From: Ferruginivarius sediminum
GTDB taxonomy: Bacteria; Pseudomonadota; Alphaproteobacteria; Kiloniellales; Rhodovibrionaceae
Reading direction: 5' to 3'
Assembly: GCF_003344765.1 (NCBI RefSeq)
Contig: NZ_QPMH01000002.1
Coordinates: forward strand, 186,001-250,000
Length of the DNA stretch: 64,000 bases
The notes below the pieces were generated by a model. It searched no databases, was not told the origin of the DNA, and saw only the letters and a program-made list of their open reading frames with translations. Shown piece by piece: positions 6,668-15,304 of this stretch (position 1 is the stretch's first letter; every line of letters begins with the position of its first letter). The position numbers and the translations under genes are program-made.

Positions 6668-8614
6668 ATGTTTCAACCTGACGGTATATTGGGGTGCCAA
6701 GGGGGTGTGGTGACCGGAATGCCGAAGCTGACGCGAAATGCTTTTGCACGGCTTGTGGAGCCGTTGCGATGCCGGCTGTGCCGAAGGATCGCCGGCGTGG
6801 TGTTCCTGTCGATCCTGGTGGTCGAGGGCGCCATCCTCGTCCCGTCGTACTTCAGTTACCGTGCCGATCTGCACGATCGCCTGGCGCACGCCGGGCGGGC
6901 CGCGCTGTCGGCGACCTTCCGCCCGCAGACGCATGCCCGCACCAGCGACCTTCTCATCGCCGGGCGGTTGATCAGCCAGGACGGCTCGGTTCTCGGCGGC
7001 CGGCTTTACGATGCCGACGGCAAGATTCTCGGCGCCTTTTCCGAGGCGCCCGAATACGGCCGCGCCGCGCTGGTAAAGGCGCCGCGCCGCACCGCCGGCG
7101 GCGACCGCTACGAGGTGTTCTACAGCGCCGACGAGCTGGGCACGCGTTACGGCGTGGCCGCGCGCCTCGACGCAACGTGGATCGCTGCGGAGTTGAATGG
7201 CTTTGTCTGGCGCATCCTCACCCTTGTCCTGATGATATCGACCGTGGTGTGCGCGGCGACGATGATCATCGTCGGGCGCAAGGCGATGGCGCCGATGCTG
7301 GCACTGCGGGACCACCTGGCCGCGGCGCACGACGATCCCGCCCACGCCGATCAGCGCAAGTTCCGGGGCGGCGGGGACGAATGGAACGACCTTGGCGAGG
7401 CCGTGGACCGGCTGTTCGGGCGCGTGGCGCGGACCTACCGCGAAGACCTGATGCTGATGACGACGATGGCCGACCAGGCCTCGGATGCCATCATTGCCTA
7501 TGACCAGGCCGGCAATATCGTTTACGCCAACGCAGCCTGCCGGGAATTGGCCGGCTGCGACAACCTTGAGCAGATGCAGGCGGCGGGACGCCCGCGCGTG
7601 CGCATGCCGGGCGAGGAGGTTGGACGGCCGCTGCCGGAGGCGATCCATGACCGCGTGAACGGCGTGCAGGTAATCGTCGAAGGCTGCAGCGGGCGCGAGG
7701 TGCCGTGCCTGATGCAGGCCGCGTTCCTCGACAGCGCGGCGGGCGGGCAGATCCACTGCTACGGGCACCTGACCGACATCTCGCAGCTTCGCGACGCCCA
7801 GGAACGGCTGATGCAGCAGAACATGGAACTGGAGGCTGCGAACCGCGCGAAAAGCGAGTTCCTGGCCAACGTCAGCCACGAGCTACGCACGCCGCTCAAT
7901 GCCATCATCGGTTTCTCGGAACTCCTGCGCAATCAGGCCTTCCCGCACGAAGCCGACGCGCGCTACCGCGAATATGCCGACGACATCCAGATGAGCGGCC
8001 GGCACCTGTTGAGCCTTATCAACGATATCCTGGACCTGTCGAAGATCGAGGCCGGGCATTTCGAGCTGCAGGAAATCGCGGTCGATACCGGCGCGCTCGT
8101 CGATTCGGCCCTGCGCCTCGTGCGCGGACGGCGGGAGGCGCAATCGCTCAAGCTGTCCGCCGAGATCGCGCCGGACCTGCCACAGCTTTTCGCCGACGAC
8201 AGGGCGGTCAAGCAGGTGCTGATCAACCTGCTTTCCAACGCCGTGAAGTTCACGCCGGAGGAGGGCAGCGTCGCGGTGCGGGCTTCACAACGCGCGGACG
8301 GCGGTATCGACCTGGCCGTCGCGGATACCGGAATCGGTATGGACCCGAAGCTGGTCTCGCGCGCTTTCCAGCCGTTCGCCCAGGTGGACGTCAACTTCCA
8401 GCGCCGCTTCGAGGGGACGGGCCTGGGGCTGTCGCTCGTGGCTTCCCTCTCGCGCATGCACGGCGCGGAGGTGGGTGTGGATACCTGCCCGGGGCAGGGC
8501 ACGACAGTCACCCTTCATTTCCCGCCCAAGCGCACGATCCTTCCCGAGATAGCCGAGGAACAGGCCGACGAAACGGAAGGCGAGCAGACGCTACGGGCGA
8601 ACGTGGCTTCCTAG
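6668..8614 (+). CDS. PAS-domain sensor histidine kinase
   Basis: The roughly 648-residue protein has a transmembrane helix near residues 43-62, an extracytoplasmic domain, a second helix near 180-200, a HAMP-like linker, a PAS domain around 265-375, then HisKA with SHELRTP (His404 predicted to be phosphorylated) and an HATPase domain with the N box (INLLSNAVKF), DTGIGM and GTGLGL motifs. There is no receiver domain and no response-regulator gene adjacent, so it is an orphan kinase. The start is uncertain: ATG 6719 or GTG 6707, behind a GGGGG box, are alternatives that trim 13-17 residues. A fairly A+T-rich upstream region probably holds the promoter. Confidence 0.92.
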   Translation: MFQPDGILGCQGGVVTGMPKLTRNAFARLVEPLRCRLCRRIAGVVFLSILVVEGAILVPSYFSYRADLHDRLAHAGRAALSATFRPQTHARTSDLLIAGRLISQDGSVLGGRLYDADGKILGAFSEAPEYGRAALVKAPRRTAGGDRYEVFYSADELGTRYGVAARLDATWIAAELNGFVWRILTLVLMISTVVCAATMIIVGRKAMAPMLALRDHLAAAHDDPAHADQRKFRGGGDEWNDLGEAVDRLFGRVARTYREDLMLMTTMADQASDAIIAYDQAGNIVYANAACRELAGCDNLEQMQAAGRPRVRMPGEEVGRPLPEAIHDRVNGVQVIVEGCSGREVPCLMQAAFLDSAAGGQIHCYGHLTDISQLRDAQERLMQQNMELEAANRAKSEFLANVSHELRTPLNAIIGFSELLRNQAFPHEADARYREYADDIQMSGRHLLSLINDILDLSKIEAGHFELQEIAVDTGALVDSALRLVRGRREAQSLKLSAEIAPDLPQLFADDRAVKQVLINLLSNAVKFTPEEGSVAVRASQRADGGIDLAVADTGIGMDPKLVSRAFQPFAQVDVNFQRRFEGTGLGLSLVASLSRMHGAEVGVDTCPGQGTTVTLHFPPKRTILPEIAEEQADETEGEQTLRANVAS

Positions 8615-8632
8615 GGTCGACGAGTTGACCGG

Positions 8633-8839
8633 CTAGTGGCGGTTGGGGCCGCCGATGCGTTCCCCGCGCGCTTCGTAGTCGGGAACGGGCGTGGTCGGGT
8701 CGCCTTCGCCCGGTCCGGCATCGAAGCCAATAGCCTCGCGTGTGCGGTCGAATGTGCCTTCGTAGTCGGATTGGTATCCCCACAGGAATACGAGCACGGC
8801 GGCCACGAGGACGACAAGCGCGATCAGGCGGCCGATCAT
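8633..8839 (-). CDS. Small single-pass membrane protein, 68 aa
   Basis: The frame is longer, but ATG 8839 has a GGGGGAG/AGGA site immediately upstream and begins the plausible protein: residues 3-20 form one hydrophobic helix (LIALVVLVAAVLVFLWGY), followed by an acidic soluble tail rich in Gly, Pro and Asp. No family is recognised. It is convergent with the histidine kinase (18-base gap) and divergent from the exported protein at 8970. Confidence 0.65.
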   Translation of the reverse strand: MIGRLIALVVLVAAVLVFLWGYQSDYEGTFDRTREAIGFDAGPGEGDPTTPVPDYEARGERIGGPNRH

Positions 8840-8969
8840 TCCTGGTTCTCCCCCGAAAATTCCTGGCGATACCAATTCTGATCTGGTTGCGGTTCGGGAC
8901 ATTTCAAGTTCCGAATGTGAACCTTCGAGGTGTGGATCGGCCCGTGCCCGACCAGGGGAAGGTCCCTGC

Positions 8970-9320
8970 ATGCGAAAGCAACTGTCGTTTCTCTCTTCGG
9001 CAATGCTGGCGGCGCTCCTATCCGCGTCGCCCGTGGCGGCGGAGGCGCTCACCCTCTGGCTGGAGATCGGCGGCAGCGCCGACCTTCCCTTCACCGCGCG
9101 GTGCCGGGTGGAAGGTGATGGCGGGCGCGAAACCGTGACGCTGGACGAGCGCGTCCCTTATCGCCGGGGTTTCGCGGCACGCACCGTCAACTGCGAGATC
9201 GAGCCGCGCTCTCGGGGGCGGCTTGTCGTGACGCTGCGCAACGACCGGGGCAACAGCATCAGCCGCTCGGCCACCACTGCCGGTCCAGGCACGACGATCC
9301 GCATGTCGGTGTCACGGTAG
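8970..9320 (+). CDS. Exported hypothetical protein, 116 aa
   Basis: A clear Sec signal peptide (MRKQLSFLSS start, hydrophobic core, cleavage after VAA or AEA near residues 23-25) leads to a small beta-rich domain with two Cys (in ARCRV and VNCEI) that could form one disulphide. A GGGGAAGG box precedes the ATG. No family is recognised. It ends 23 bases before the convergent ABC permease gene. Confidence 0.7.
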   Translation: MRKQLSFLSSAMLAALLSASPVAAEALTLWLEIGGSADLPFTARCRVEGDGGRETVTLDERVPYRRGFAARTVNCEIEPRSRGRLVVTLRNDRGNSISRSATTAGPGTTIRMSVSR

Positions 9321-9343
9321 GCACAGCCCCGACCGGCGAACGC

Positions 9344-11896
9344 TCACTCGTTGCGCAACAGCGGGGCGGCTTTCTGCCGTAGCGCGCGCCAGGTTCCGGC
9401 GTAACCGAAGACGAGGGTGACGGCCGTCGCGGCGATGGCGGTCACGGCGATCGACCAGGGCAGCAGGACGAAGTCGCCGTCCATCACCCGCGTCATCACC
9501 ACCCAGGCCGCGACGGAGCCGATCACGGCCGCGATCAGCGCCGTGGCCAGCCCCATCAGCCCGTATTCCAACAGGAAGGCCATGGTGACGTTCCGCCGCG
9601 TCGCGCCCAGGACCTTGAGGACGACGGCATCGTAGATCCGCCGCCGCTGGCCGGCGGCCACCGCACCCGCCAGCACCAACGTTCCGGCGAGAACGGTGAT
9701 GGCCGCCGTTGCCCTCACGGCGGTGGCGATGTTTCCCAGCAATTCGGAAACGCGGCTCAGCACATCCTTGACGCGGATCGCCGAGATGTTCGGGAACTGG
9801 TCGTTCACCGCCTGCTGCAGCGCGGCTTCGCGGTCCGGGGCGATGTGGACGGTCGCGATGTAGCTTTGCGGCGCGTTCGACAGCAGGCCGGGCGAGAACA
9901 CCATGACGAAGTTGATGCGAAGTTCCGACCAGTCGATGCGCCGCCAGTTCGCGATCTCCGCATCCACGGAGCGGCCAAGGACGTTCACGGTAATGGTGTC
10001 GCCGATCTCCAACCCCATCTTTTCGCCCAACTCGGCGGAGATGGAGACCTTGGTCGGACCGCTGTCGTCGGGCGCCCACCATGAGCCGCGCACGATCTCG
10101 CCGTTGTCCGGCGGCGTCCGCGCCCAGGTGATGCCCCGGTCCCCCTGGAATATCCACTTGACGTCGTCCGGAATGGCGAGGTCCGCCACGGGCGTGCCGT
10201 TCACCCCCGTGATGCGTCCGCGCAGCATCGGGACGTCGTGGACCTCCGACACGCCTTCGAAATTGCGCGCCAAGTCAGTAAAGGCCTCAAGCTGTTGCGG
10301 CTGGATGTCGATGAAGTAGAAGCCGGGCGCCTCTTCGGGCATCTCCTCGCCGACCTGCCTGGACAGGTTGCCCTCGATCAGCGCCACCGCGATAAGCACT
10401 GTCAGACCCAGGCCCAGCGACATCACGACACTGCCCGTCGGCGCGCCGGGCCGGTACAGGTTGGCAAGCGCGAGCCGCAAGCCGGGCCGGCGAGGCCGTG
10501 GCACCCGTTTCGCTATCGCAACGATACCGGTGGCTGCCAGTCGGAACGCAACCAGGGTGCCGACCGTCCCGCCAACGAAGCCCAGTGCGAACAGCCTGTC
10601 GTCCGCGTTCAGCACGGCAAGCGCGCCCAAGGTGCCGCCGGTCGCCGCGATGGCACTCAGGGCCCAGGCTGGCAGGCGCGTCGTCTGATGCGCGACGACA
10701 TCGCGGAACAGCGCGGCGGCCGGAATCCCTTGCGCACGCGCCAGGGGCCACAGGGCGAAGGCCAGCGCCGTCAGCACGCCGAACACCGCCGCGACGGTTA
10801 GCGGCCACGGGTAGACACCCACCGGAATAACGAAGTTGAGGTAGCCCGCCAGGACCGGCCCGGCGGCCAGCGGTATTGCCGCGCCGAGCAGCAGGCCCAG
10901 CGCGATGCCAAGCAGGGCAAGCGCCAGGATCTGCGCCAGATACGTCAGAAAGACCAGCCGCGCCGGCGCGCCCAGGCACTTGAAGGTGGCCACGGTCGCG
11001 CGCTTGCCGTCCATGTAGGCGGTCACCGCATTGGCCACGCCGACGCCGCCCACAAGAAGCGCGGTCAGCCCCACCAGCGTCATGAACAGCGTCACGCGGT
11101 CGATGAAGCGGGTGATGCCCGGCGCCGCGTTCTCCAGCCCCCGCACCCGCCAGCCCGCTTCGGGGAAGGCCGCGTTGAGGTCGCGTGTCCAGGCCTTGGT
11201 ATCGGCGCCCTCCGGCAGATCGACGCGGTAGTGGTGGTAGATCAGGCTGCCCGGCTGCACCAGCGCGGTCGCCGGCAGGCTGTCGTGCGACACCAGGACG
11301 CGCGGGCCCAGGGTGAAGGCGCGCGCTGCTCGGTCGGGCTCGCGCTCGATGCTGCCGCGCACCTCGAACACCGCTTCGCCGATCTTCAGCGGGTCGCCGA
11401 TGGCAAGCTCCAGCCGCGTCATCAGGAAGGGATCGACAAGCGCGCCCCACCGGCCGCCGCGATTGTCCAGCACTTCTTGCAGGGGCTGTTCCGGCTTTAT
11501 CCCGACCTCGCCGTACAGCGGATAGGCGTCGTCCACGGCCTTCAGCTCGACCAGCGTCCGCTCGCCGCTGTCCTGCCCTGGCCGGCTGCGGGCCATCGCG
11601 CGCAGGTCCGCCGTCCGCGAAAGCCGGGCCGAGTTGTCGCGCAGCCAGGCGAGTTGCGCTTCGCTGGCCTGGCGATGGATCAGGCGGACGTCGATCTCGC
11701 CGCCCAGCAGTGCCCGGCCGTCATCCTTGACGCCTTGGAGCATGGCTTGCGAGAGCGAGCCGACGCCCGCAATCGCCGCCACGCCCAGCAGCAGGCAGGC
11801 CAGGAAGATCTTGAAGCCCTTCAGCCCGCCGCGAAGCTCCCGTCGCGCCAGGCGGAAGGCCAGCGGCAACGTGAACGGCATCCGCGCCATCGTCAC
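9344..11896 (-). CDS. ybbP: ABC transporter permease, YbbP-like with two FtsX domains
   Basis: The 850-residue protein has an N-terminal anchor helix (about 20-45), a large periplasmic domain, four central helices, a second periplasmic domain and three C-terminal helices, the architecture of COG3127 YbbP permeases with duplicated FtsX domains. The GTG at 11896 directly follows the stop of the ATPase gene; ATG 11890 is an alternative. With YbbA it forms a MacB-type mechanotransmission ABC system rather than a classical importer. In many proteobacteria ybbA-ybbP lies next to tesA; here the tesA-like gene is 2 kb away beyond hipBA. The substrate is unknown. Confidence 0.9.
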   Translation of the reverse strand: MTMARMPFTLPLAFRLARRELRGGLKGFKIFLACLLLGVAAIAGVGSLSQAMLQGVKDDGRALLGGEIDVRLIHRQASEAQLAWLRDNSARLSRTADLRAMARSRPGQDSGERTLVELKAVDDAYPLYGEVGIKPEQPLQEVLDNRGGRWGALVDPFLMTRLELAIGDPLKIGEAVFEVRGSIEREPDRAARAFTLGPRVLVSHDSLPATALVQPGSLIYHHYRVDLPEGADTKAWTRDLNAAFPEAGWRVRGLENAAPGITRFIDRVTLFMTLVGLTALLVGGVGVANAVTAYMDGKRATVATFKCLGAPARLVFLTYLAQILALALLGIALGLLLGAAIPLAAGPVLAGYLNFVIPVGVYPWPLTVAAVFGVLTALAFALWPLARAQGIPAAALFRDVVAHQTTRLPAWALSAIAATGGTLGALAVLNADDRLFALGFVGGTVGTLVAFRLAATGIVAIAKRVPRPRRPGLRLALANLYRPGAPTGSVVMSLGLGLTVLIAVALIEGNLSRQVGEEMPEEAPGFYFIDIQPQQLEAFTDLARNFEGVSEVHDVPMLRGRITGVNGTPVADLAIPDDVKWIFQGDRGITWARTPPDNGEIVRGSWWAPDDSGPTKVSISAELGEKMGLEIGDTITVNVLGRSVDAEIANWRRIDWSELRINFVMVFSPGLLSNAPQSYIATVHIAPDREAALQQAVNDQFPNISAIRVKDVLSRVSELLGNIATAVRATAAITVLAGTLVLAGAVAAGQRRRIYDAVVLKVLGATRRNVTMAFLLEYGLMGLATALIAAVIGSVAAWVVMTRVMDGDFVLLPWSIAVTAIAATAVTLVFGYAGTWRALRQKAAPLLRNE

Positions 11897-12619
11897 CTAT
11901 CTTGCCCCCGCCGCGTGCTCGGCCGCCGCCCGTGTCGCGTGGCCGTCGTCCAGGATGCGTCCGTCCACAAGTTGGACCCGCCGCGCGCAGCGGGCGGCGA
12001 TGTCCTCGTCGTGGGTGATCAGCACCAGCGTCGTGCCGTCCTGCCGGCAGAGGTCGAAAAGAAGCTGCATGACGTGCTGGCCTGTGGCGCCGTCCAGGTT
12101 GCCGGTCGGCTCGTCGGCCAGCAGCAGCTTCGGTTCGGCGGCGAAGGCGCGGGCCAGAGCGGTGCGCTGCTGCTCTCCGCCTGAAAGCTGACCTGGATAG
12201 TGGCTGAGGCGCTCGCCCAGGCCGACCTGGCGCAGACACTCCGCCGCCCGCTCGAAGGCGTCGCGTCGCCCGGCGAACTCCAGCGGAATGGCGACGTTTT
12301 CCAGCGCCGTCATGGTCGGAATAAGGTGGAAATCCTGGAACACGATGCCGACGTTGTCCCGGCGGAAGGTGGCCAGCGCGTCCTCGCTCATGCCGCCGAG
12401 ATTGTGACCGGCGACCGTGACCCGTCCGCCGCTGGGCCGTTCCAGGCCGCCCACCACCATCATCATGGAGGACTTGCCGGAGCCGGAAGGGCCGACCACG
12501 CTGACCGTTTCGCCCGCATCGATGGTGAGGCTCAGGCCGCGCAGAATGTGCACCGGTCCCGCCTGGCTGGAGAGCGTCAGGTCCAGGTTGTCGAGTTCGA
12601 TCATCGGCACGGAGGTCAA
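11897..12619 (-). CDS. ybbA: ABC transporter ATP-binding protein, YbbA-like
   Basis: The 240-residue ATPase contains Walker A GPSGSGKSS (residues 43-51), Q-loop FQD near 94-96, signature LSGGEQQ (145-151) and Walker B LLLADEP with TGNLD, typical of the LolD/MacB/YbbA subfamily. Its stop abuts the permease start, so the two are translationally coupled. A 12-bp perfect palindrome (CGCCATATGGCG, 12650-12661) lies 30 bases upstream of the start and could be a regulator site. Confidence 0.93.
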   Translation of the reverse strand: MTSVPMIELDNLDLTLSSQAGPVHILRGLSLTIDAGETVSVVGPSGSGKSSMMMVVGGLERPSGGRVTVAGHNLGGMSEDALATFRRDNVGIVFQDFHLIPTMTALENVAIPLEFAGRRDAFERAAECLRQVGLGERLSHYPGQLSGGEQQRTALARAFAAEPKLLLADEPTGNLDGATGQHVMQLLFDLCRQDGTTLVLITHDEDIAARCARRVQLVDGRILDDGHATRAAAEHAAGAR

Positions 12620-12649
12620 GGCGGCTCCCCTCCCGTTTGTGGCGCCCTA

Positions 12650-12661
12650 CGCCATATGGCG
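12650..12661. promoter_or_regulatory. 12-bp palindrome upstream of ybbA
   Basis: CGCCATATGGCG is a perfect dyad centred about 36 bases upstream of the ybbA start, between ybbA and the end of hipA. It may be an operator, but no cognate regulator is visible and chance occurrence is possible. Confidence 0.3.
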
Positions 12662-12784
12662 CGCGCAGTGGGGCAATCAATGTCGGGCGCGGTCTGCCGA
12701 ATGCGAACGCAAGTGCTGCACTTGGAAGCGCGGGGAGAGCTCTAAGCGGACGGTAATTCCCGTTTTGCTGGAACGATGGCTTGC

Positions 12785-14044
12785 TCAGCCCCGCGCATTG
12801 GTCCGCACCGTGGAAGCCCGCTCGGCGATACGATCGACGAAGACCGCCAGCATGCCGTGATCGCCGGCCGGCATCCGGGTGACATCGTCGGCGGCGGATT
12901 GCAGCTGATCGAGCACACGATCGCAGGTGTCGATCACGCGCTGGCGCGTTCGTGTTGCGTTGAGTCCGCAGGAGCGGGCCATACGCTCCCAGTGACGCCC
13001 GTAGATGTGTCGGCCACGGTTCTGGCCGCCGATGTCTTGCGCGTGATTCTCCGTCACCCCCTCCCAAGCCAAGCCGCTCATCAAGTCATACAGAGGCGCA
13101 AGAGACGGCGGCCCGCCGTCGAACGGGTAGAGCAGGCTGTAGTTCTTCGCGTGGCTATCGACGTTGCCGACGGCGATGTTGAATATCACGGCATCGAGAA
13201 ACTTCGGAACCTGTCCCGGAACGAGGCTGTTGCGGACAAGGTCCACCATCGTCGCAAGGCCGGGCCCGCGCCAGCCCGTCTGGTTGTGCTCGTACTTCGC
13301 GCCTGGCGGCCGGCCCAGGGCCTGACAGAAGTCTTCCTGGTGTCGGCGCCGGATTCGGCCGTCGCGCCGTCGCTCACGGTCGTAGCGCGTGACGATCAGG
13401 TATGTGCGGTCGCCCGCGCGACCCGTCGTCACCTCACAGGTCGAAAGTCCGACCCTTTGCGCCAGCATCAGACACAGGGCTTCGTTGGCGACGCTGCCGT
13501 GCAAGCGCGAATTGTCGGGCTTGAGAATATGCGTGGAGGGCGCGCCATACACCGGGACCCCGATCGTCCCGTCGTCCGCCAGGTGAATCGGCAGCTTGTA
13601 CTGCGCCCCGGCGAGGGACATCGACACCCCCTGCTCGTCGACCAGGAAAGGCTTGGCGGGCAGCCCGTCGATGATCTTGGCGAGATCAACCTGGTTCTTA
13701 ACTTGGCGATAGCCCGCCCGCTCGCGATCCCGCGGCGCGCCCACCGAGAGAGCGCCGGCCGTATCCGCACCGATGCGCTCCAGCAGCGCGAGTACGTCTT
13801 CCGGTGCTTTGCCGAGTACGCTGCCGACCGTGCGCAACGGATCTCCCTCGGGGAGGAGATTCATCAACCATGGAAGCAGTGTCTCCGTCGGATGCTCGGC
13901 CTGCTCCATCGGCATGCTGAGGGAGACGGGAAACGCTTCAGGGGTGGCGCGCCACCGGGGATCGTAGAGTAACACCGGGCCATGGCCTTGCTGCTCGACG
14001 ACGCCGACTTGAAAAGTTTCGTAGTACAACGGGATGGTCATCAA
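12785..14044 (-). CDS. hipA: HipA-family kinase toxin
   Basis: The 419-residue protein carries the HipA N-terminal region (MNLLPEGD, GADTAGAL), the HILKPD motif of the ATP-binding P-loop area, and the catalytic loop NVDSHAKN with Asp296 and Asn301, followed by YDLMS with Asp320 at the metal-binding position. HipA proteins are serine kinases; Escherichia coli HipA phosphorylates glutamyl-tRNA synthetase and causes growth arrest, but targets differ among homologues. Its start overlaps the hipB stop (ATGA, 14041-14044), so translation is coupled. The gene is full length with intact catalytic residues. It separates the ybbA operon from the divergent tesA-like gene. Confidence 0.9.
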   Translation of the reverse strand: MMTIPLYYETFQVGVVEQQGHGPVLLYDPRWRATPEAFPVSLSMPMEQAEHPTETLLPWLMNLLPEGDPLRTVGSVLGKAPEDVLALLERIGADTAGALSVGAPRDRERAGYRQVKNQVDLAKIIDGLPAKPFLVDEQGVSMSLAGAQYKLPIHLADDGTIGVPVYGAPSTHILKPDNSRLHGSVANEALCLMLAQRVGLSTCEVTTGRAGDRTYLIVTRYDRERRRDGRIRRRHQEDFCQALGRPPGAKYEHNQTGWRGPGLATMVDLVRNSLVPGQVPKFLDAVIFNIAVGNVDSHAKNYSLLYPFDGGPPSLAPLYDLMSGLAWEGVTENHAQDIGGQNRGRHIYGRHWERMARSCGLNATRTRQRVIDTCDRVLDQLQSAADDVTRMPAGDHGMLAVFVDRIAERASTVRTNARG

Positions 14045-14322
14045 TCGTCGAACAATCCCTGGTAGCCGCCGCCTCCTGTGCTACGTTCACGGCGCGAGAT
14101 GTCCCCCAGGCGAATGCCGAGTGCCGCTGCCGCACGTAGGGCCTTATCCAGTTGACAAGTCGCCTTCCCCTTTTCCAGGTCGACGATGAACCGCTCCCCG
14201 CTGTCGATCGTCAGGGCCAGATCCTGCTGCGACAACCCAAGCTCGCGCCGGCGCATCCGGACCATACGGCCGAAGTCCGCAGCTGTCTCCAGGCTTACCG
14301 ATCGGTCAGATTCACCAGCCAA
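14041..14322 (-). CDS. hipB: HipB-family XRE antitoxin
   Basis: The 93-residue protein has an XRE helix-turn-helix (RRRELGLSQQDLA ... GERFIVDLEKGK), a typical HipB antitoxin and autorepressor. The start is TTG at 14322, supported by GAGGTG at a normal distance and by family length; the next Met lies inside the DNA-binding domain. It is encoded upstream of hipA with a 4-base overlap. Three sites with the motif CGGTAAGA flank or overlap its start and are its likely operators. Confidence 0.88.
   Translation of the reverse strand: MAGESDRSVSLETAADFGRMVRMRRRELGLSQQDLALTIDSGERFIVDLEKGKATCQLDKALRAAAALGIRLGDISRRERSTGGGGYQGLFDD
14294..14309. promoter_or_regulatory. Predicted HipB operator O1, overlapping the hipB start
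   Basis: CTTACCGATCGGTCAG is an imperfect palindrome centred on GATC (one mismatched pair). It lies within the first codons of hipB and repeats the core of the upstream 18-bp palindrome, which suggests binding of the same dimeric repressor. Confidence 0.5.
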
Positions 14323-14342
14323 CGCACACCTCGCTCCCGTAT

Positions 14343-14360
14343 TCTTACTGATCGGTAAGA
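14343..14360. promoter_or_regulatory. Predicted HipB operator O2
   Basis: TCTTACTGATCGGTAAGA is an 18-bp dyad centred on GATC with a single mismatched pair, lying 21 bases upstream of the hipB start. A weak promoter (TTGCGC, 17-base spacer, CATCTT on the minus strand) would overlap it, as expected for autorepression. Confidence 0.6.
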
Positions 14361-14399
14361 TGAATCACACCCCGCCATTGCGCAAGCCCAAATCATCCC

Positions 14400-14413
14400 A
14401 ATCGGTAAGATTC
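14400..14413. promoter_or_regulatory. Half-site of the HipB operator motif
   Basis: AATCGGTAAGATTC repeats the right half of O2 exactly over ATCGGTAAGAT, about 49 bases farther upstream of hipB. No matching left half is present, so it would be an auxiliary half-site. Confidence 0.4.
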
Positions 14414-14582
14414 AACCAGCGGCTTTCGTGCCGGCTGCGTGCCTGAACCACCGAGATGCGTTCGTATTCTTAAGTCTCTAAAGGCAACACCAATCCTGCA
14501 AAGAGGCCCGGCTGGGTTGCTGCTATCGCACCTCCCGCCGATATGGTAGCAGGATTCAATTGGATGACTGCGAGACGAGACT

Positions 14583-15272
14583 ATGCAATTCGTCCGGACT
14601 ACACGCGGGGCCGGCTTCGCGGCCGTGGTTGCGGTCATGCTCGCCGCCCTGCCGCTCGCCGTCATGGCGACGCCGAACGGACCGTACCGGCCGGCCACGC
14701 TGGAACTGCTGGCGTTCGGCGACAGCCTGGTGCACGGCTATGGCCTGACGGAGGGCGATACCTTTCCCGCGCAGCTTGAAGCCGCGCTTCGCGCGCGGGG
14801 CCATGCTGTCGATGTCGTCAATGGCGGCAACTCCGGCGACACGACGGAGGCGGGCAGGGCGCGGCTGGACTGGGCGATGCGGGACAGCGTGGACGCGGCC
14901 ATCGTCGTCCTGGGGGCCAACGACGCGCTGCGCGGCATCGACCCGGCCGTGACGCGCCGGAACCTGGACGCCATTCTCGGCAAGCTGGAAGAGAAGGGCG
15001 TTCCGGTGCTGCTGGCCGGCATGAAGGCGCCGCGCAACATGGGCGCGGATTATGTCGACAGCTTCGACGGCCTGTACCCGAGCTTGGCGCGGAACCACGA
15101 CGTCGTCTACTATCCCTTCTTCCTGAAGGGGGTCGCCACCAACCGCGACCTCAATCAAGCGGACGGCATTCATCCCAACGCCGAGGGCGTGGCCGTCATC
15201 GTCGAGAATATACTTCCAAAAGTCGAAGATCTGATTCAGAAAGCGCGCAAAAGTCGCGAGACACAAGGCTGA
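14583..15272 (+). CDS. tesA: SGNH/GDSL arylesterase, TesA-like
   Basis: The 229-residue protein has a signal peptide (about residues 1-29, ending AVMA), block I FGDSLVHGYG with nucleophile Ser48, the GGNSGDTT block, LGANDAL with the catalytic Asn, and block V DGIHPN with Asp194 and His197. Family members (TesA, arylesterase) are periplasmic thioesterase/lysophospholipase enzymes. TesA is classically next to ybbA-ybbP and divergent from it; that arrangement is kept here apart from the hipBA module between them. Confidence 0.9.
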   Translation: MQFVRTTRGAGFAAVVAVMLAALPLAVMATPNGPYRPATLELLAFGDSLVHGYGLTEGDTFPAQLEAALRARGHAVDVVNGGNSGDTTEAGRARLDWAMRDSVDAAIVVLGANDALRGIDPAVTRRNLDAILGKLEEKGVPVLLAGMKAPRNMGADYVDSFDGLYPSLARNHDVVYYPFFLKGVATNRDLNQADGIHPNAEGVAVIVENILPKVEDLIQKARKSRETQG

Positions 15273-15304
15273 CCAAGCCGCCGCGGACAAGGGGGAGCAG
15301 CAAC

